Below, piece after piece: positions 34,083 to 43,527 of a DNA stretch of 64,000 nucleotides. The DNA comes from Acinetobacter lwoffii. Lineage in GTDB: Bacteria; Pseudomonadota; Gammaproteobacteria; Pseudomonadales; Moraxellaceae. Both the position numbers and the translations under genes were made by a program. Under the pieces are notes generated by a model. The model searched no databases and was not told the DNA's origin. It was given only the letters and a program-made list of their open reading frames with translations. The stretch covers positions 1 to 64,000 of the forward strand of contig NZ_DCLL01000023.1 in assembly GCF_002321025.1 (NCBI RefSeq). The letters run 5' to 3'. Each line of letters opens with the position of its first letter. Position 1 is the first letter of the stretch.

Positions 34083-35492
34083 ATGAATGCTCCAGTCGCT
34101 TTAACCCCTGAGTTATTGACCCAATTGACTGCAATTGTGGGTGAAAACCGTATTAAAACCGATACGGACAGCCTCCAGAATTGGGGTCGCGATCATACGA
34201 AGCACTTTGATCCAAACCCGTCAGTCGTCGTTTTTCCGTCGTCAACTGAGCAAGTTCAAGACATCGTAAAACTGGCGAACCAATTTAATGTTGCAGTGAC
34301 TCCATCGGGTGGTCGTACCGGTCTTTCTGCAGGTGCAGTCGCAGCCAATGGCGAGATCGTGGTCAGCATGGACAAGATGAACCAGATTCTGGAGTTTTTC
34401 CCGGCAGATCGTATGGTGCGCGTACAGGCAGGTGTGGTGACTGAACAGTTACAAAACTATGCTGAAGAGCAGGGCATGTATTACCCAGTTGACTTTGCTT
34501 CGGCAGGTTCATCGCAAATTGGCGGTAACATCGGGACCAATGCTGGCGGCATTAAAGTCATCAAATACGGCATGACCCGTAACTGGGTGCTTGGCCTGAC
34601 GGTTGTGACGGGTAAGGGCGATGTATTGCGCCTGAACAAAGGCATGATCAAGAATGCAACCGGTTATGCGCTTCAGCATTTATTTATCGGTGGTGAAGGC
34701 ACGCTGGGTCTGGTGACGGAAGCAGAAATCAAGCTTGAACGTCAACCGCAAGACCTGCAAGTGATGGTACTGGGTGTACCTGACTTTGATGCGATCATGC
34801 CGTTATTGCATGCCTTCCAGGCGAAAATTGATTTAACCGCGTTCGAGTTCTTTGGTGAACTGGCGATGCAAAAAGTCTTGGCCAATGGTCATGTACAGCG
34901 TCCATTTGAAACTGAATGTCCCTTCTATGTGTTGCTTGAGTTTGAAGCGCCGTTTGAACCGATTATGGACAAGGCGATGGAAATCTTCGAGCATTGCATG
35001 GAACAAGGTTGGGTGCTGGACGGCGTAATGAGCCAAAGCCTTGATCAAGTAGAAAGTTTATGGCGTTTACGTGAAGATATTTCTGAATCTATCGCGCCGT
35101 TTATTCCATATAAAAATGACATCTCAGTTCTGATCACGCACGTTCCTGCATTCATTAAAGAAATTGATGCGATTGTTTCAACGAATTACCCAGACTTTGA
35201 AATCTGCTGGTTCGGTCATATCGGTGACGGTAACCTGCATTTGAATATCCTGAAACCTGAAAACTTAAGCAAAGACGAATTCTTTGCCAAATGTCAGGTA
35301 GTGAATAAGTATGTCTTTGATACCGTGAAAAAATATGACGGTTCAATTTCTGCGGAACATGGTGTGGGCATGACCAAGAAGCCATATCTTGAATATTCGC
35401 GTTCTGCGGAAGAAATCGAATATATGAAAGCTCTGAAAAAAGTGTTTGATCCAAATGGCATCATGAATCCGGGTAAACTTTTCGATCTTTAA
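34083..35492 (+). CDS. FAD-linked D-2-hydroxyglutarate dehydrogenase-type oxidoreductase
   Basis: A 469-residue flavoprotein with an FAD_binding_4 domain (TPSGGRTGLSAGA near 80, GGNIGTNAGG near 145) and a C-terminal FAD-oxidase domain with the metal/substrate motifs GHIGDGNLHLN and EHGVGMTKK. Its place beside serA matches the SerA-D2HGDH pairing reported in Pseudomonas, where the flavoenzyme reoxidises the D-2-hydroxyglutarate made by SerA and drives serine synthesis. D-lactate or another 2-hydroxyacid is the alternative substrate. The start at 34083 (MNAPVALTPE) is preferred over the ATG six codons upstream. Confidence 0.85.
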   Translation: MNAPVALTPELLTQLTAIVGENRIKTDTDSLQNWGRDHTKHFDPNPSVVVFPSSTEQVQDIVKLANQFNVAVTPSGGRTGLSAGAVAANGEIVVSMDKMNQILEFFPADRMVRVQAGVVTEQLQNYAEEQGMYYPVDFASAGSSQIGGNIGTNAGGIKVIKYGMTRNWVLGLTVVTGKGDVLRLNKGMIKNATGYALQHLFIGGEGTLGLVTEAEIKLERQPQDLQVMVLGVPDFDAIMPLLHAFQAKIDLTAFEFFGELAMQKVLANGHVQRPFETECPFYVLLEFEAPFEPIMDKAMEIFEHCMEQGWVLDGVMSQSLDQVESLWRLREDISESIAPFIPYKNDISVLITHVPAFIKEIDAIVSTNYPDFEICWFGHIGDGNLHLNILKPENLSKDEFFAKCQVVNKYVFDTVKKYDGSISAEHGVGMTKKPYLEYSRSAEEIEYMKALKKVFDPNGIMNPGKLFDL

Positions 35493-35504
35493 TCGGTCGG
35501 AATT

Positions 35505-35536
35505 GAAAAAAGCGCATCGAAAGGTGCGCTTTTTTA
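35505..35536 (+). terminator. Terminator after the flavoprotein gene
   Basis: Hairpin agcgcatc-gaaa-ggtgcgct with A-run before and T-run after. Confidence 0.87.
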
Positions 35537-35633
35537 TTGCTGTGTAAAGACAGTTACAGAGTCTAAATGGTTTTGTACTAAGAAGCTCGGCATGATAGGT
35601 TGGAATAAGAATGACGATAAAGGGTTAAATAAT

Positions 35634-36011
35634 ATGTTCCGGATATTGGCAGTCGCAACTCTCGCTTTTGGTATATTGGGTTCAGGCTGTGCAACTGCTC
35701 AACAGGTCATTGCAAAGGTACAGTCATCTTCGGATACGCCTTTGGAACAGGTTTTACAATTAAGACCGGACTTGCGTAAGGAACTGGCAACAGTTGAGTT
35801 GCGCCAGTTCTTTGACAAGGTAGAGTCGCCCACGATTGGACAGGTCAAAGTCACTGAAACTGGGTTAATGGATGATTCGGTACGTTCAGTACAGACCATT
35901 TATTATTTTAAACGGGAAGATAACAGCTGGATGCTGGAAAATACCGAGAAGTTGTATCGTTGTGCACGAGGTTCAAATACCAAGACTTTCCAGAAAGCAG
36001 TCTGTTCATAA
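35634..36011 (+). CDS. Small predicted lipoprotein, function unknown
   Basis: 125 residues from MFRILAVATLAFGILGSGC, a lipoprotein-type signal whose Cys would be lipidated (LGSGC is a slightly loose lipobox). The mature part has two further cysteines near the C terminus (YRCARG, AVCS) and no recognised domain. The start with AAGGG nine bases upstream is preferred over an ATG 14 codons earlier, which would bury the signal peptide. Confidence 0.75.
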   Translation: MFRILAVATLAFGILGSGCATAQQVIAKVQSSSDTPLEQVLQLRPDLRKELATVELRQFFDKVESPTIGQVKVTETGLMDDSVRSVQTIYYFKREDNSWMLENTEKLYRCARGSNTKTFQKAVCS

Positions 36012-36041
36012 TAGTGTTTGATCTTTAGACAGATTTTGGTT

Positions 36042-36072
36042 AAAAGCGTATCTAGAGGATGCGCTTTTTTAT
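36042..36072 (+). terminator. Terminator after the lipoprotein gene
   Basis: Hairpin aaagcgtatc/gatgcgcttt (one G-U pair) followed by a T-run. Confidence 0.82.
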
Positions 36073-36203
36073 TTGGAAGATTATCTCTACGATCAGTTAT
36101 ATTTATTCAGAGCGTTTGAATATCTCATCTGCTAAAATTATTTCTTTCTATTTTAGACAAAGTTCAGTCTGTTAAAACGGGCAGACTGACAATAAAAACT
36201 CCC

Positions 36204-37433
36204 ATGCAAAATATCCACACCCAAAAACTGACCCGTGCCACACTTATGTTCCCGCTGGCACTGGTCCTGTTTGAATTCTCAGTCTATATATGTAATGACC
36301 TGATTCAGCCGGCCATGCTGGCGATTACCCGTGATTTTGGCGTAAGTAGTTCATGGGCACCATCGTCAATGTCCTTTTTCCTGTTGGGTGGGGCATTTGT
36401 CGCAGCGATTCTGGGACCTTTGTCCGATCGTCTTGGACGTAAAATGGTACTGCTGGGTGGTGTGGCATTTTTCACGATTAGCTGTCTGGCTATTTTATTA
36501 ACACCCAATATCGAAAGTTTCTTATTCCTGCGCTTTTTACAGGGCTTTGGCCTGTCCTTTATTACCGCCGTTGGTTATGCCGCCATTCAGGAAAGCTTTG
36601 AAGAACGTGATGCCATCAAAGTCATGGCACTGATGGCCAATGTGTCTTTGCTGGCACCCTTGCTAGGACCAGTGCTGGGTGCCTTTATGATTGATCATAT
36701 CTCTTGGCATTGGGGTTTTATCGGCATTGCATTTCTGTCATTTCTGAGCTGGTTCGGCCTAAAAGCCAAAATGCCAAATCTGAAAGTCAGTATTCCCAGA
36801 CAGCCGGTCAGCTATATTCTGGATGACTTTAAACAGGTTGTAAAAAATAAGCGCTTTGTGATTATGACTGTAGCCTTGCCTTTGGTGAGTCTGCCCTTGA
36901 TGTTATGGATTGCCCTGTCACCCGTGATTCTGGTCGAGCAATTTGGATTCAGTAGCGTGCAATATGGTCTGGCGCAGTTTCCGGTCTTGGGCGGCCTGAT
37001 TGCAGGTAATCTGATTCTGCTAAAAATTATCGATAAAATACCGCTGGGCAAAACCGTATTATTGGGTCTGCCACTGATGTTGCTGGGTACCGGTTTATTG
37101 ATGATGGGCTTATTGATTCCAGAATATTTTATTCATTGTCTGATTATCGGCACCACTTGTATCAGTCTGGGTGAGGGTGTGAGTTTTTCGGTGCTGTATC
37201 GTTTTGCATTAATGTCTTCTGAAGTGTCCAAAGGCACGGTGGCTGCGACGGTTTCTATTATCCTGATGCTCAGCTTTTTTGTGGTGATTGAAGCAGTAAG
37301 GATGGCGTATGAAGCCTACGATATCTGGGCCTACTGTGCTGCCTCTTTGATTCTGATTGCACTCTGGTTTACTTTGCCGCGCATGCAGCTCAAACAGTTA
37401 ATGCTGGAAAGACAGGAGCGTGGGGAGTTTTGA
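36204..37433 (+). CDS. craA: CraA/MdfA-like MFS multidrug efflux pump
   Basis: Twelve-helix proton antiporter of 409 residues. The first helix carries FEFSVYICND with Glu24 and Asp32 at the MdfA substrate/proton positions, followed by IQPAMLAI; motif A reads GPLSDRLGRK. The opening and the RDAIKVMALMANVSLLAPLLGPVLGAF segment closely resemble what I know of Acinetobacter CraA, a chloramphenicol exporter; substrate range may differ between species. Monocistronic. Confidence 0.85.
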   Translation: MQNIHTQKLTRATLMFPLALVLFEFSVYICNDLIQPAMLAITRDFGVSSSWAPSSMSFFLLGGAFVAAILGPLSDRLGRKMVLLGGVAFFTISCLAILLTPNIESFLFLRFLQGFGLSFITAVGYAAIQESFEERDAIKVMALMANVSLLAPLLGPVLGAFMIDHISWHWGFIGIAFLSFLSWFGLKAKMPNLKVSIPRQPVSYILDDFKQVVKNKRFVIMTVALPLVSLPLMLWIALSPVILVEQFGFSSVQYGLAQFPVLGGLIAGNLILLKIIDKIPLGKTVLLGLPLMLLGTGLLMMGLLIPEYFIHCLIIGTTCISLGEGVSFSVLYRFALMSSEVSKGTVAATVSIILMLSFFVVIEAVRMAYEAYDIWAYCAASLILIALWFTLPRMQLKQLMLERQERGEF

Positions 37434-37484
37434 TTCCTTATCGAGGGAACTTATAAATTATTGAAATCATATGTTCAGTATTGA

Positions 37485-37575
37485 ATTTCCCTCTCCTTTT
37501 AGGAGAGGGCTAGGGTGAGGTTAAGTATTTAATAAGTTCCCTCTCTCTAACTCTCTCCCAAAGGGAGAGAAAATT
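37485..37575. repeat. REP-like pair of GA/CT-rich hairpins
   Basis: Two hairpins, ccctctcct-ttt-aggagaggg (37489-37509) and tctctccc-aaa-gggagaga (37552-37570), with ctagggtgaggtt between. The pattern resembles intergenic palindromic repeats scattered through many proteobacterial genomes. It lies between two convergent genes and may also act in termination. Confidence 0.6.
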
Positions 37576-37612
37576 TTCTTTTGACTGATCTAATTATATT
37601 AGGATTCTACAA

Positions 37613-37909
37613 TTAAGCTTCAGCGGGCTGTTCCAGCTTCTTCAATTTCATATCAAACAGGAATGGACCGAAAGGCAGAATCGAAGCGATTAAACCCATC
37701 ACAAACATGCTGAGAGACCATTTCTGTTTTTCACATACTGCGAATAACACCACCAGAAACAGCACAAACAGTACCCCATGACCCATACCGACATATTTGA
37801 CCAGAATCGGATTATCCATCATATATTTCACTGGCATCGCGATAAATAACAGCAGCAGGAATGAAATCCCTTCAAGCAAACCGACCAGACGCAAAGTTTT
37901 GATGTTCAT
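37613..37909 (-). CDS. DUF3817-family membrane protein
   Basis: 98 residues with three hydrophobic segments and the family features LVGLLEGISFLLL, GMGHGVLFVLFLV and ASILPFGPFLFD. Function unknown; these are small inner-membrane proteins, often next to transporters. The start MNIKTLRL is chosen to match the family length; an in-frame ATG further upstream adds 28 unlikely residues. Confidence 0.8.
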   Translation of the reverse strand: MNIKTLRLVGLLEGISFLLLLFIAMPVKYMMDNPILVKYVGMGHGVLFVLFLVVLFAVCEKQKWSLSMFVMGLIASILPFGPFLFDMKLKKLEQPAEA

Positions 37910-38029
37910 AATACATATTGATTTAACCGAATTGGTTTTGAGTGTACCGAATATCACCTGAATATTGAATCTTAATAATAAAAATATATTCAATATTTTT
38001 AATAAGTTATAACCAAGTAAGGCAGTTGG

Positions 38030-40243
38030 TTATTTAATCTCGGCACCTAGTAATTCATGACGTAATTTTAGTAATTCCGCTAAGGTTTCCAGCAATAAAC
38101 TGATCTGTTTCAGCACCAAAAGCAGATGTGCTGACAGGTTTTCCTGGGTACTTAAGCGTTGAATTTCTGCCAGTTTATGATCGATGTCGTAGGTAGCTAA
38201 AGACTGTTGTTGCAGCAATACCCCAGTTAAGGTTTGCTGACACCAGCGCATTAAAACCAGAATTTGTGCATCAGTAACCTGCTCACGGTGACTCCCCAAT
38301 GCTGCAATATAGCTGAGCTGGCTATGGCTATAAACCAGATAGCGAAAGGCACTTTTGACTAGTTGCGGATCTGGATTCGGTTCGGTACTCAGGCTTGAAA
38401 TCATGCTGGATAAATCAATCTGTGCATTGTGGGCCAGACGCCGTGCAGTCCTGTAAGCAATACTGTTATCTTTACCGTTTTGATATTGCTCGACCACTGC
38501 AGCAAAATAGTCCAGTGTAGCAAGCGATGATTTTTTAATATTGCTGGAAATATTGCGAAAATTCCAGTCAGGCCAGATCCAGCTTACTGCCATCCAGGCA
38601 ATCAGACAGCCCAACAGGGTATCAATAATACGTGGCAAAATGATCGCATAACCGGCACCTTTCAGGTTAAAAATCAGGAGTACCATCAAGGTCGCCATGA
38701 GGGTGGCCATGGCATATTTTTTGGAACGTAGATAGAAGAAACCGACACCAAAAATTACTGTCAGGAGTAACTGACCTTCGACACTTGGCACAAAATACAG
38801 AATGGGAACACCTAGCATGACCCCCAATAATGTTCCCAGAGTCCGCAATTTGAGCCGGCTTTTGGTGGCAAAATAACTGATCTGACAGACAAACAGGCTG
38901 GTCAGTAAAATCCAGTAGCCATTTTTCGCAAAAGGTAATAATGAAATGGCATAGCCAACTAAAAACACAATCGCAATCCGCACCGCATGCCGAAAGAGTG
39001 CCGATTGTGGACTTAAGTGCGGTTTGAGTTTCAGCCAGAGATCTGTGCTATCGCGAATATCATCATCAAACAGACTCAGGTCATCAAAATGCTGCTGATA
39101 GCGTGGCTTATACAGCGCCTGTTGATCATGCAGGTGTTGTAACTGCTCATATACACTCAGCAGATTGGCCAGAATAAGCTGTAAATTTTTAACTTCAATA
39201 TTTTGTGGGTGTTGAGCAATCCAGTCCTGCATCGACTCCTGTAAATGTTTTAATGCCAGTTCATCATCTGTAGACAGGTAAAATTTCTCATTGCGCAGTA
39301 CACATTCTGCCAAATGCTGACAGGCAAGGGCTTGCAGACGGATATTTTTCTGAATCCGGAAAATCAGGTCAGTGCGGCTAAAATGCTGTTCGATCTGTTC
39401 ATAATGCAGATAATTCGCGGTGGCCTGTTCATGAATATCCTGCATCAAAAAATACAGATTCAGCCAGTAAATGGTATTACGATTGGCACGCGAAGCTTTG
39501 AGTCGGGTCAATAGCGAATCTTTGCTACGGTTAAAACTCTGAATGACTAAAGTATTTTTAAGTGACAACTCATAGAGCAGGGTTTCAACATTTGGATGCT
39601 GGTCTGGATCAAACAGTTTGGCTTTACTCAGCAGTAAATCCGACATGTGCTGCAAGCTTTGTGCGAGATTTTCCTGAACCTGCAAAGTAGGACGCAGCAG
39701 AAAAAATAGAATAGACGTCAGGCCGTACCATAGCGCCCCAATGACAAAATAAAGCGGCTGTTCATACCAGTGCTGATATTCGCCCAGGCCGAACATGGTA
39801 TAGATTGACAGTAAAATGGTGCCAAATGAAATCATGGCATAACGTTGGCCTAATGCACCCATTAGAATAAACAGCGCACTCGACAGGGATAGCCACAGTG
39901 CAAACCAGAATTTATGTGGAGCAAGAAATTCCAGAATGCTGCTGACACTAAAAAACAGAATGATGACCAGTAACAGGTTGCGCAAACGCAGGCTTAGCCG
40001 GTCATCAAAATCAGTCAGTGCCGTGGCAATTGCCCCTAAAGTTACTGGAACGATCAAGAAGTCATAACCCAGAAATTTCAGACCGAAAGTGGTACCTAAA
40101 AACACCAGCAGGATCTGCAGGCAATAAGTCATCAGCGCACTAGACTGAAAGGGCAGCAGGACAGGTTTTATAATTTTAACAAAAGTAGCAGTCGCAGGTC
40201 GGGCAGCATTCACAAGGACAGAATCCGGGAAGTAAAAACGCAA
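38030..40243 (-). CDS. YccS/FUSC-family inner-membrane protein
   Basis: 737 residues with two blocks of about six membrane helices (residues 45-190 and 405-545) and soluble segments between and after, the layout of YccS/YhfK/FUSC proteins, relatives of AaeB aromatic-acid efflux pumps. Function is not established. The longest frame starts with TTG; GTG at 40213 or ATG at 40132 are alternatives, and no site has a strong ribosome binding sequence. Confidence 0.8.
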   Translation of the reverse strand: MRFYFPDSVLVNAARPATATFVKIIKPVLLPFQSSALMTYCLQILLVFLGTTFGLKFLGYDFLIVPVTLGAIATALTDFDDRLSLRLRNLLLVIILFFSVSSILEFLAPHKFWFALWLSLSSALFILMGALGQRYAMISFGTILLSIYTMFGLGEYQHWYEQPLYFVIGALWYGLTSILFFLLRPTLQVQENLAQSLQHMSDLLLSKAKLFDPDQHPNVETLLYELSLKNTLVIQSFNRSKDSLLTRLKASRANRNTIYWLNLYFLMQDIHEQATANYLHYEQIEQHFSRTDLIFRIQKNIRLQALACQHLAECVLRNEKFYLSTDDELALKHLQESMQDWIAQHPQNIEVKNLQLILANLLSVYEQLQHLHDQQALYKPRYQQHFDDLSLFDDDIRDSTDLWLKLKPHLSPQSALFRHAVRIAIVFLVGYAISLLPFAKNGYWILLTSLFVCQISYFATKSRLKLRTLGTLLGVMLGVPILYFVPSVEGQLLLTVIFGVGFFYLRSKKYAMATLMATLMVLLIFNLKGAGYAIILPRIIDTLLGCLIAWMAVSWIWPDWNFRNISSNIKKSSLATLDYFAAVVEQYQNGKDNSIAYRTARRLAHNAQIDLSSMISSLSTEPNPDPQLVKSAFRYLVYSHSQLSYIAALGSHREQVTDAQILVLMRWCQQTLTGVLLQQQSLATYDIDHKLAEIQRLSTQENLSAHLLLVLKQISLLLETLAELLKLRHELLGAEIK

Positions 40244-40288
40244 AGTTCTGAATGCAATTTAGACGCCAAAATAAAGGAAATGTCTATA

Positions 40289-40316
40289 AAAAACGGGCAT
40301 AGTGCCCGTTTTTCTA
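40289..40316 (-). terminator. Terminator of sodC
   Basis: Hairpin aacgggca/tgcccgtt with flanking A- and T-runs, just after sodC on the minus strand. Confidence 0.87.
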
Positions 40317-40339
40317 TTGAGTCATTGGCATGAAGGTGT

Positions 40340-40882
40340 TTAGATCACACCACAGGCAATACGTTCACCGCCGCCGCCCAAGGGTAATGGGTTGTCTGAA
40401 TAGTTGTCGCCACCGGCATGAACCATAATGGCACGACCCTGAACATCAGCCAGTTTCAGACGTGGCGCAAGCAGGGTGACACGTGCAGTTCCATCTGTAT
40501 TGACTTTCAATGCGGGTAAATCACCTAAGTGACCTGTCACTGGTGTACCGTGATGCGGTGCCTGATTTGGATTGTAATGGCTACCTGCAGCCAGTGCTGC
40601 ACCCATCTTGCCGTCTTTCATGGCAGGCGCGCATGAACCATTTTCATGAATATGGAAACCGCGTTCACCCGCAGGAAGTTGTTTCAGGTTGGTACGAATG
40701 ACCAGACCGGCTGGGCTGTCACTGAGTAATACGGTCCCAATCTCTTGGCCCACACCTTGAGCATTTACAGCATTCACAGTCACTGCTCTGACCACTTCAT
40801 TTGATGGGGAGGTTGATGCACAACCGGTAAAAAGTGCGGCGCTTAACGCGCAAAGTGTCGTAATTTTAAACAATGAAGACAT
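40340..40882 (-). CDS. sodC: Cu,Zn superoxide dismutase, predicted lipoprotein
   Basis: Removes superoxide in the periplasm. 180 residues from MSSLFKITT with lipobox ALFTGC. Copper ligands are seen in GFHIHE, GSHYNP and MVHAGGDN; zinc ligands in the HHGTPVTGHLGD stretch; the disulfide cysteines in GSCAPA and IACGVI; the C-terminal loop reads PLPLGGGGERIACG. An AGGA site supports the ATG at 40882; an upstream in-frame ATG would add 18 residues. Confidence 0.93.
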   Translation of the reverse strand: MSSLFKITTLCALSAALFTGCASTSPSNEVVRAVTVNAVNAQGVGQEIGTVLLSDSPAGLVIRTNLKQLPAGERGFHIHENGSCAPAMKDGKMGAALAAGSHYNPNQAPHHGTPVTGHLGDLPALKVNTDGTARVTLLAPRLKLADVQGRAIMVHAGGDNYSDNPLPLGGGGERIACGVI

Positions 40883-41004
40883 GATTTTGGCATCCTGATC
40901 TTTATTCTGTTTTGTGGATTCATTTAAACAGAGCAAGATCAGAAGCTCTATATAGAATCAGTACTTAAATGTTTTGTTTTGTTTAAGTCGATTCTATCTA
41001 TGCT

Positions 41005-42174
41005 TTAAGGTGCGTTGGGCGGTGTGTCTTGTGTTTCCGGATCAATCTCATGTGCCATGGTGGCTTTAGGCATCATTAAAGGTTCATTCAGATTACTTTC
41101 ATGTAACCATTCACGCCAGATTGCAAGCAGCACAGCCAGAATCACCGGGCCAATAAACACCCCGACCAGACCAAAGCTGGCAATACCACCCAAGACTCCA
41201 AACATGATCAGCAGGAAAGGAATCTGGGTTGCGCCAGAAATCACCAGTGGACGAATCACGTTATCGGCAGTACTGACAATACAGACACCCCAGACCATGA
41301 CCCCAATGGCTTCAATGGTTTGTCCTTGTGAAAACAGCCATAGCGCCACCGCACTATAGGCGAGAGGTGGGCCAAAGGGAATCAGGGCAAAAATAAAGGT
41401 CACAATGGTTAAAACCATCGGATTCGGCACACCTGCAACAAAATAGCTCAGACCAGCCAATAAGGATTGTGCAATTGCGGTCAAACCGACGCCATATACT
41501 ACGGCACGTGTAGTCGCAGAAATGGTGGAAAAATAATGATGTACACGTGGACCGACCACCATTTCAAAGGCTTTACGCACCTGATTTAAAATGGTCTGAC
41601 CATCACGGTAGAAGAAAAACAGCGAAAGTATCGCAAAACATAATTTAAAGATGTTTTTACTAACTTCATTCAACACCACTTTGCCGTAATTCAGATGGCC
41701 TTGAATCCAGGTCGATATCGACAGTGCAATACTCTGCGGATCAGTGTTAATTTCATTTAAGGTTCGGGTAATTTCCTTGCCGACAATCGGAAGCCCGCGA
41801 ATAAAATCAGGGACATTCAGGTGACCGGAAAAGACCTGTCGCTGCAATTCAAAATACAGGTTACGACCTTCGTGCTGCAGCATGAAAATGGCGAAAATAA
41901 ACGGCAGACCAAAGACCAGAATCACGGCCAAGATCATTACGGTTGCACTTAATGTCGGTCGATTGCCGCATAGGCGTAACACCGATTGATACAAGGGCCA
42001 AGTCATATAGGCAATAATGGCTGCCCAAACTACAGGAATGATGAAATACTTGAGTATATGAAAACTCAAAAAAATCAGGATAAAGAACAATCCAAATAAT
42101 AAGACTTTTTGTAATGTAGGCGCGTACTGTTGCACTGAATTTAATGACTCATTTTTTAGGTCGTGTTCAGGCAT
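41005..42174 (-). CDS. AI-2E family (PerM/YdiK-type) transporter
   Basis: 389 residues, about eight membrane helices, the long amphipathic middle region, and the family signature ALIPFGPPLAYSAVALWL in the second half, followed by NVIRPLVISG and FGLVGVFIGPVILA. Members have been linked to autoinducer-2 export, Na+/H+ exchange and peptide uptake; the substrate here is unknown. Confidence 0.88.
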   Translation of the reverse strand: MPEHDLKNESLNSVQQYAPTLQKVLLFGLFFILIFLSFHILKYFIIPVVWAAIIAYMTWPLYQSVLRLCGNRPTLSATVMILAVILVFGLPFIFAIFMLQHEGRNLYFELQRQVFSGHLNVPDFIRGLPIVGKEITRTLNEINTDPQSIALSISTWIQGHLNYGKVVLNEVSKNIFKLCFAILSLFFFYRDGQTILNQVRKAFEMVVGPRVHHYFSTISATTRAVVYGVGLTAIAQSLLAGLSYFVAGVPNPMVLTIVTFIFALIPFGPPLAYSAVALWLFSQGQTIEAIGVMVWGVCIVSTADNVIRPLVISGATQIPFLLIMFGVLGGIASFGLVGVFIGPVILAVLLAIWREWLHESNLNEPLMMPKATMAHEIDPETQDTPPNAP

Positions 42175-42263
42175 ATTAACTGAAAAAAAAGCGATCGAAA
42201 ATGATAGCTAGCCAAGTAGCGAGATTATTTTCCCAAAGCTACACCGCGATTCAGATGATTGAC

Positions 42264-42908
42264 TCAAAACCACTGACTCGGATCATCAATAATGGCATTC
42301 AGTACCGGTTGCCATTGAGCCTGCAGCTCCCGATAGATTTTCTGAGGTTTATCAAAGACGGACAGGCCTTCCATAGCCAGTCGGCTATAAGGGGCACGTT
42401 CCGAAATCCAGGCCACTGGCTGCTGGTCGATCTTGTCAAAAAACTGCTGTATGTCCTGATTGCTGGCTGCATTTGCTTTGGTGCGATTGGCCAAAAGTAA
42501 AATTTCAACCTTGCCCTTACGGATGCGTTTGATGTCCTGCAAATGTTTGAGAAAACGGCGGGTCGAATCGATATCAAAAAAAGAAGGCTGGATCGGGATG
42601 ATAATCGCATGTGCTTCACTGATCAGCTGTTCGGCATGATCATCGGTCAAAGCACCTGGTGCATCAATAATCAGGTATTCGATCTGTTTCGGCGCATCAC
42701 CAATGGACTTGCTATTGCGCCAGTCCAGACTTTGGATCTGCGCTGCCTGTGCCGGACGATGCTTGAGCCATTGCAATGTTGATTTCTGGTTGTCGGCATC
42801 GGCCAATGCCACCTTATAACCCTTTTGTGCGAGTGCTGACGCCAAACTAATGGCTGTCATGGTTTTGCCACAACCGCCTTTCTGATTCGCAACTAAAATT
42901 GTTTTCAT
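42264..42908 (-). CDS. Orphan ParA/Soj-type ATPase
   Basis: 214 residues with the deviant Walker A KGGCGKT near residue 10, Walker B LIIDAPG, and a ParA-like C-terminal region. No ParB gene or parS-like cluster is adjacent. Small stand-alone ParA proteins position plasmids or protein assemblies; no cargo can be named. It is divergent from the membrane-anchored nuclease-fold protein. Confidence 0.85.
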   Translation of the reverse strand: MKTILVANQKGGCGKTMTAISLASALAQKGYKVALADADNQKSTLQWLKHRPAQAAQIQSLDWRNSKSIGDAPKQIEYLIIDAPGALTDDHAEQLISEAHAIIIPIQPSFFDIDSTRRFLKHLQDIKRIRKGKVEILLLANRTKANAASNQDIQQFFDKIDQQPVAWISERAPYSRLAMEGLSVFDKPQKIYRELQAQWQPVLNAIIDDPSQWF

Positions 42909-43032
42909 GACTCAAGGTGATTTTATTCTGTTCCGGCCTAGCATATCATTCTTTTCAAGTATGCAAATGGCCGAATTCCTCAACTTCAGTCGAATGCGAT
43001 GCTATAAAAATCAGGCAAATTAGGAAGATTGA

Positions 43033-43500
43033 ATGTCCATATGGATGGCCATGTTGATTGGCGCATGTATCGGGGTGGTATTGACCACTATTATTTTAAG
43101 TCAGACGCGCAATGGACGGATCAAGGCCGAATATGAGCAGTATATTGCCGAGCTGGAACTAGAGCATCAGCAGTCCCTCATTGCCGCGCAAAAACGCAGC
43201 GTGAATACCAGCCGTGCAGTTCTCAAAGGAAAAATGGCGGAACAGCTCGCGCCGATCATGCCGGAATTTCAATATCTGCCGAGTGATGCCAAGTTTTTGG
43301 GTGATCCGGTGGATTATGTGGTCTTTGATGGTTATACCGATTTTCGTGATGGCGAAGGCGACGCTGAAGATATTGAAGTGGTTTTGATTGACATTAAAAG
43401 TGGCGGAGCACGTCTGACCAAAGGCCAGCAAGCCATTGCCCGTGCGGTTCAGGAAGGGCGGGTACGTTTTGAAACCATTCGGATTGATTTTCAGGATTGA
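43033..43500 (+). CDS. Membrane-anchored Holliday-junction-resolvase-like (PD-(D/E)XK) protein
   Basis: 155 residues: one N-terminal membrane helix (1-22), a coiled-coil-like basic region (25-65), and a domain resembling Endonuc_Holl. The PD-(D/E)XK pattern appears as GDPVDYVVFDG and VVLIDIKSGGARLTKGQQ, with Asp and Lys of D-x-K intact. Biochemical function is not known to me. A nuclease core tethered to the membrane is unusual. It is followed after 27 bases by a membrane or exported protein of unknown function. Confidence 0.78.
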   Translation: MSIWMAMLIGACIGVVLTTIILSQTRNGRIKAEYEQYIAELELEHQQSLIAAQKRSVNTSRAVLKGKMAEQLAPIMPEFQYLPSDAKFLGDPVDYVVFDGYTDFRDGEGDAEDIEVVLIDIKSGGARLTKGQQAIARAVQEGRVRFETIRIDFQD

Positions 43501-43527
43501 CCAAAATCCAGTGAAGAATAAAAAATT

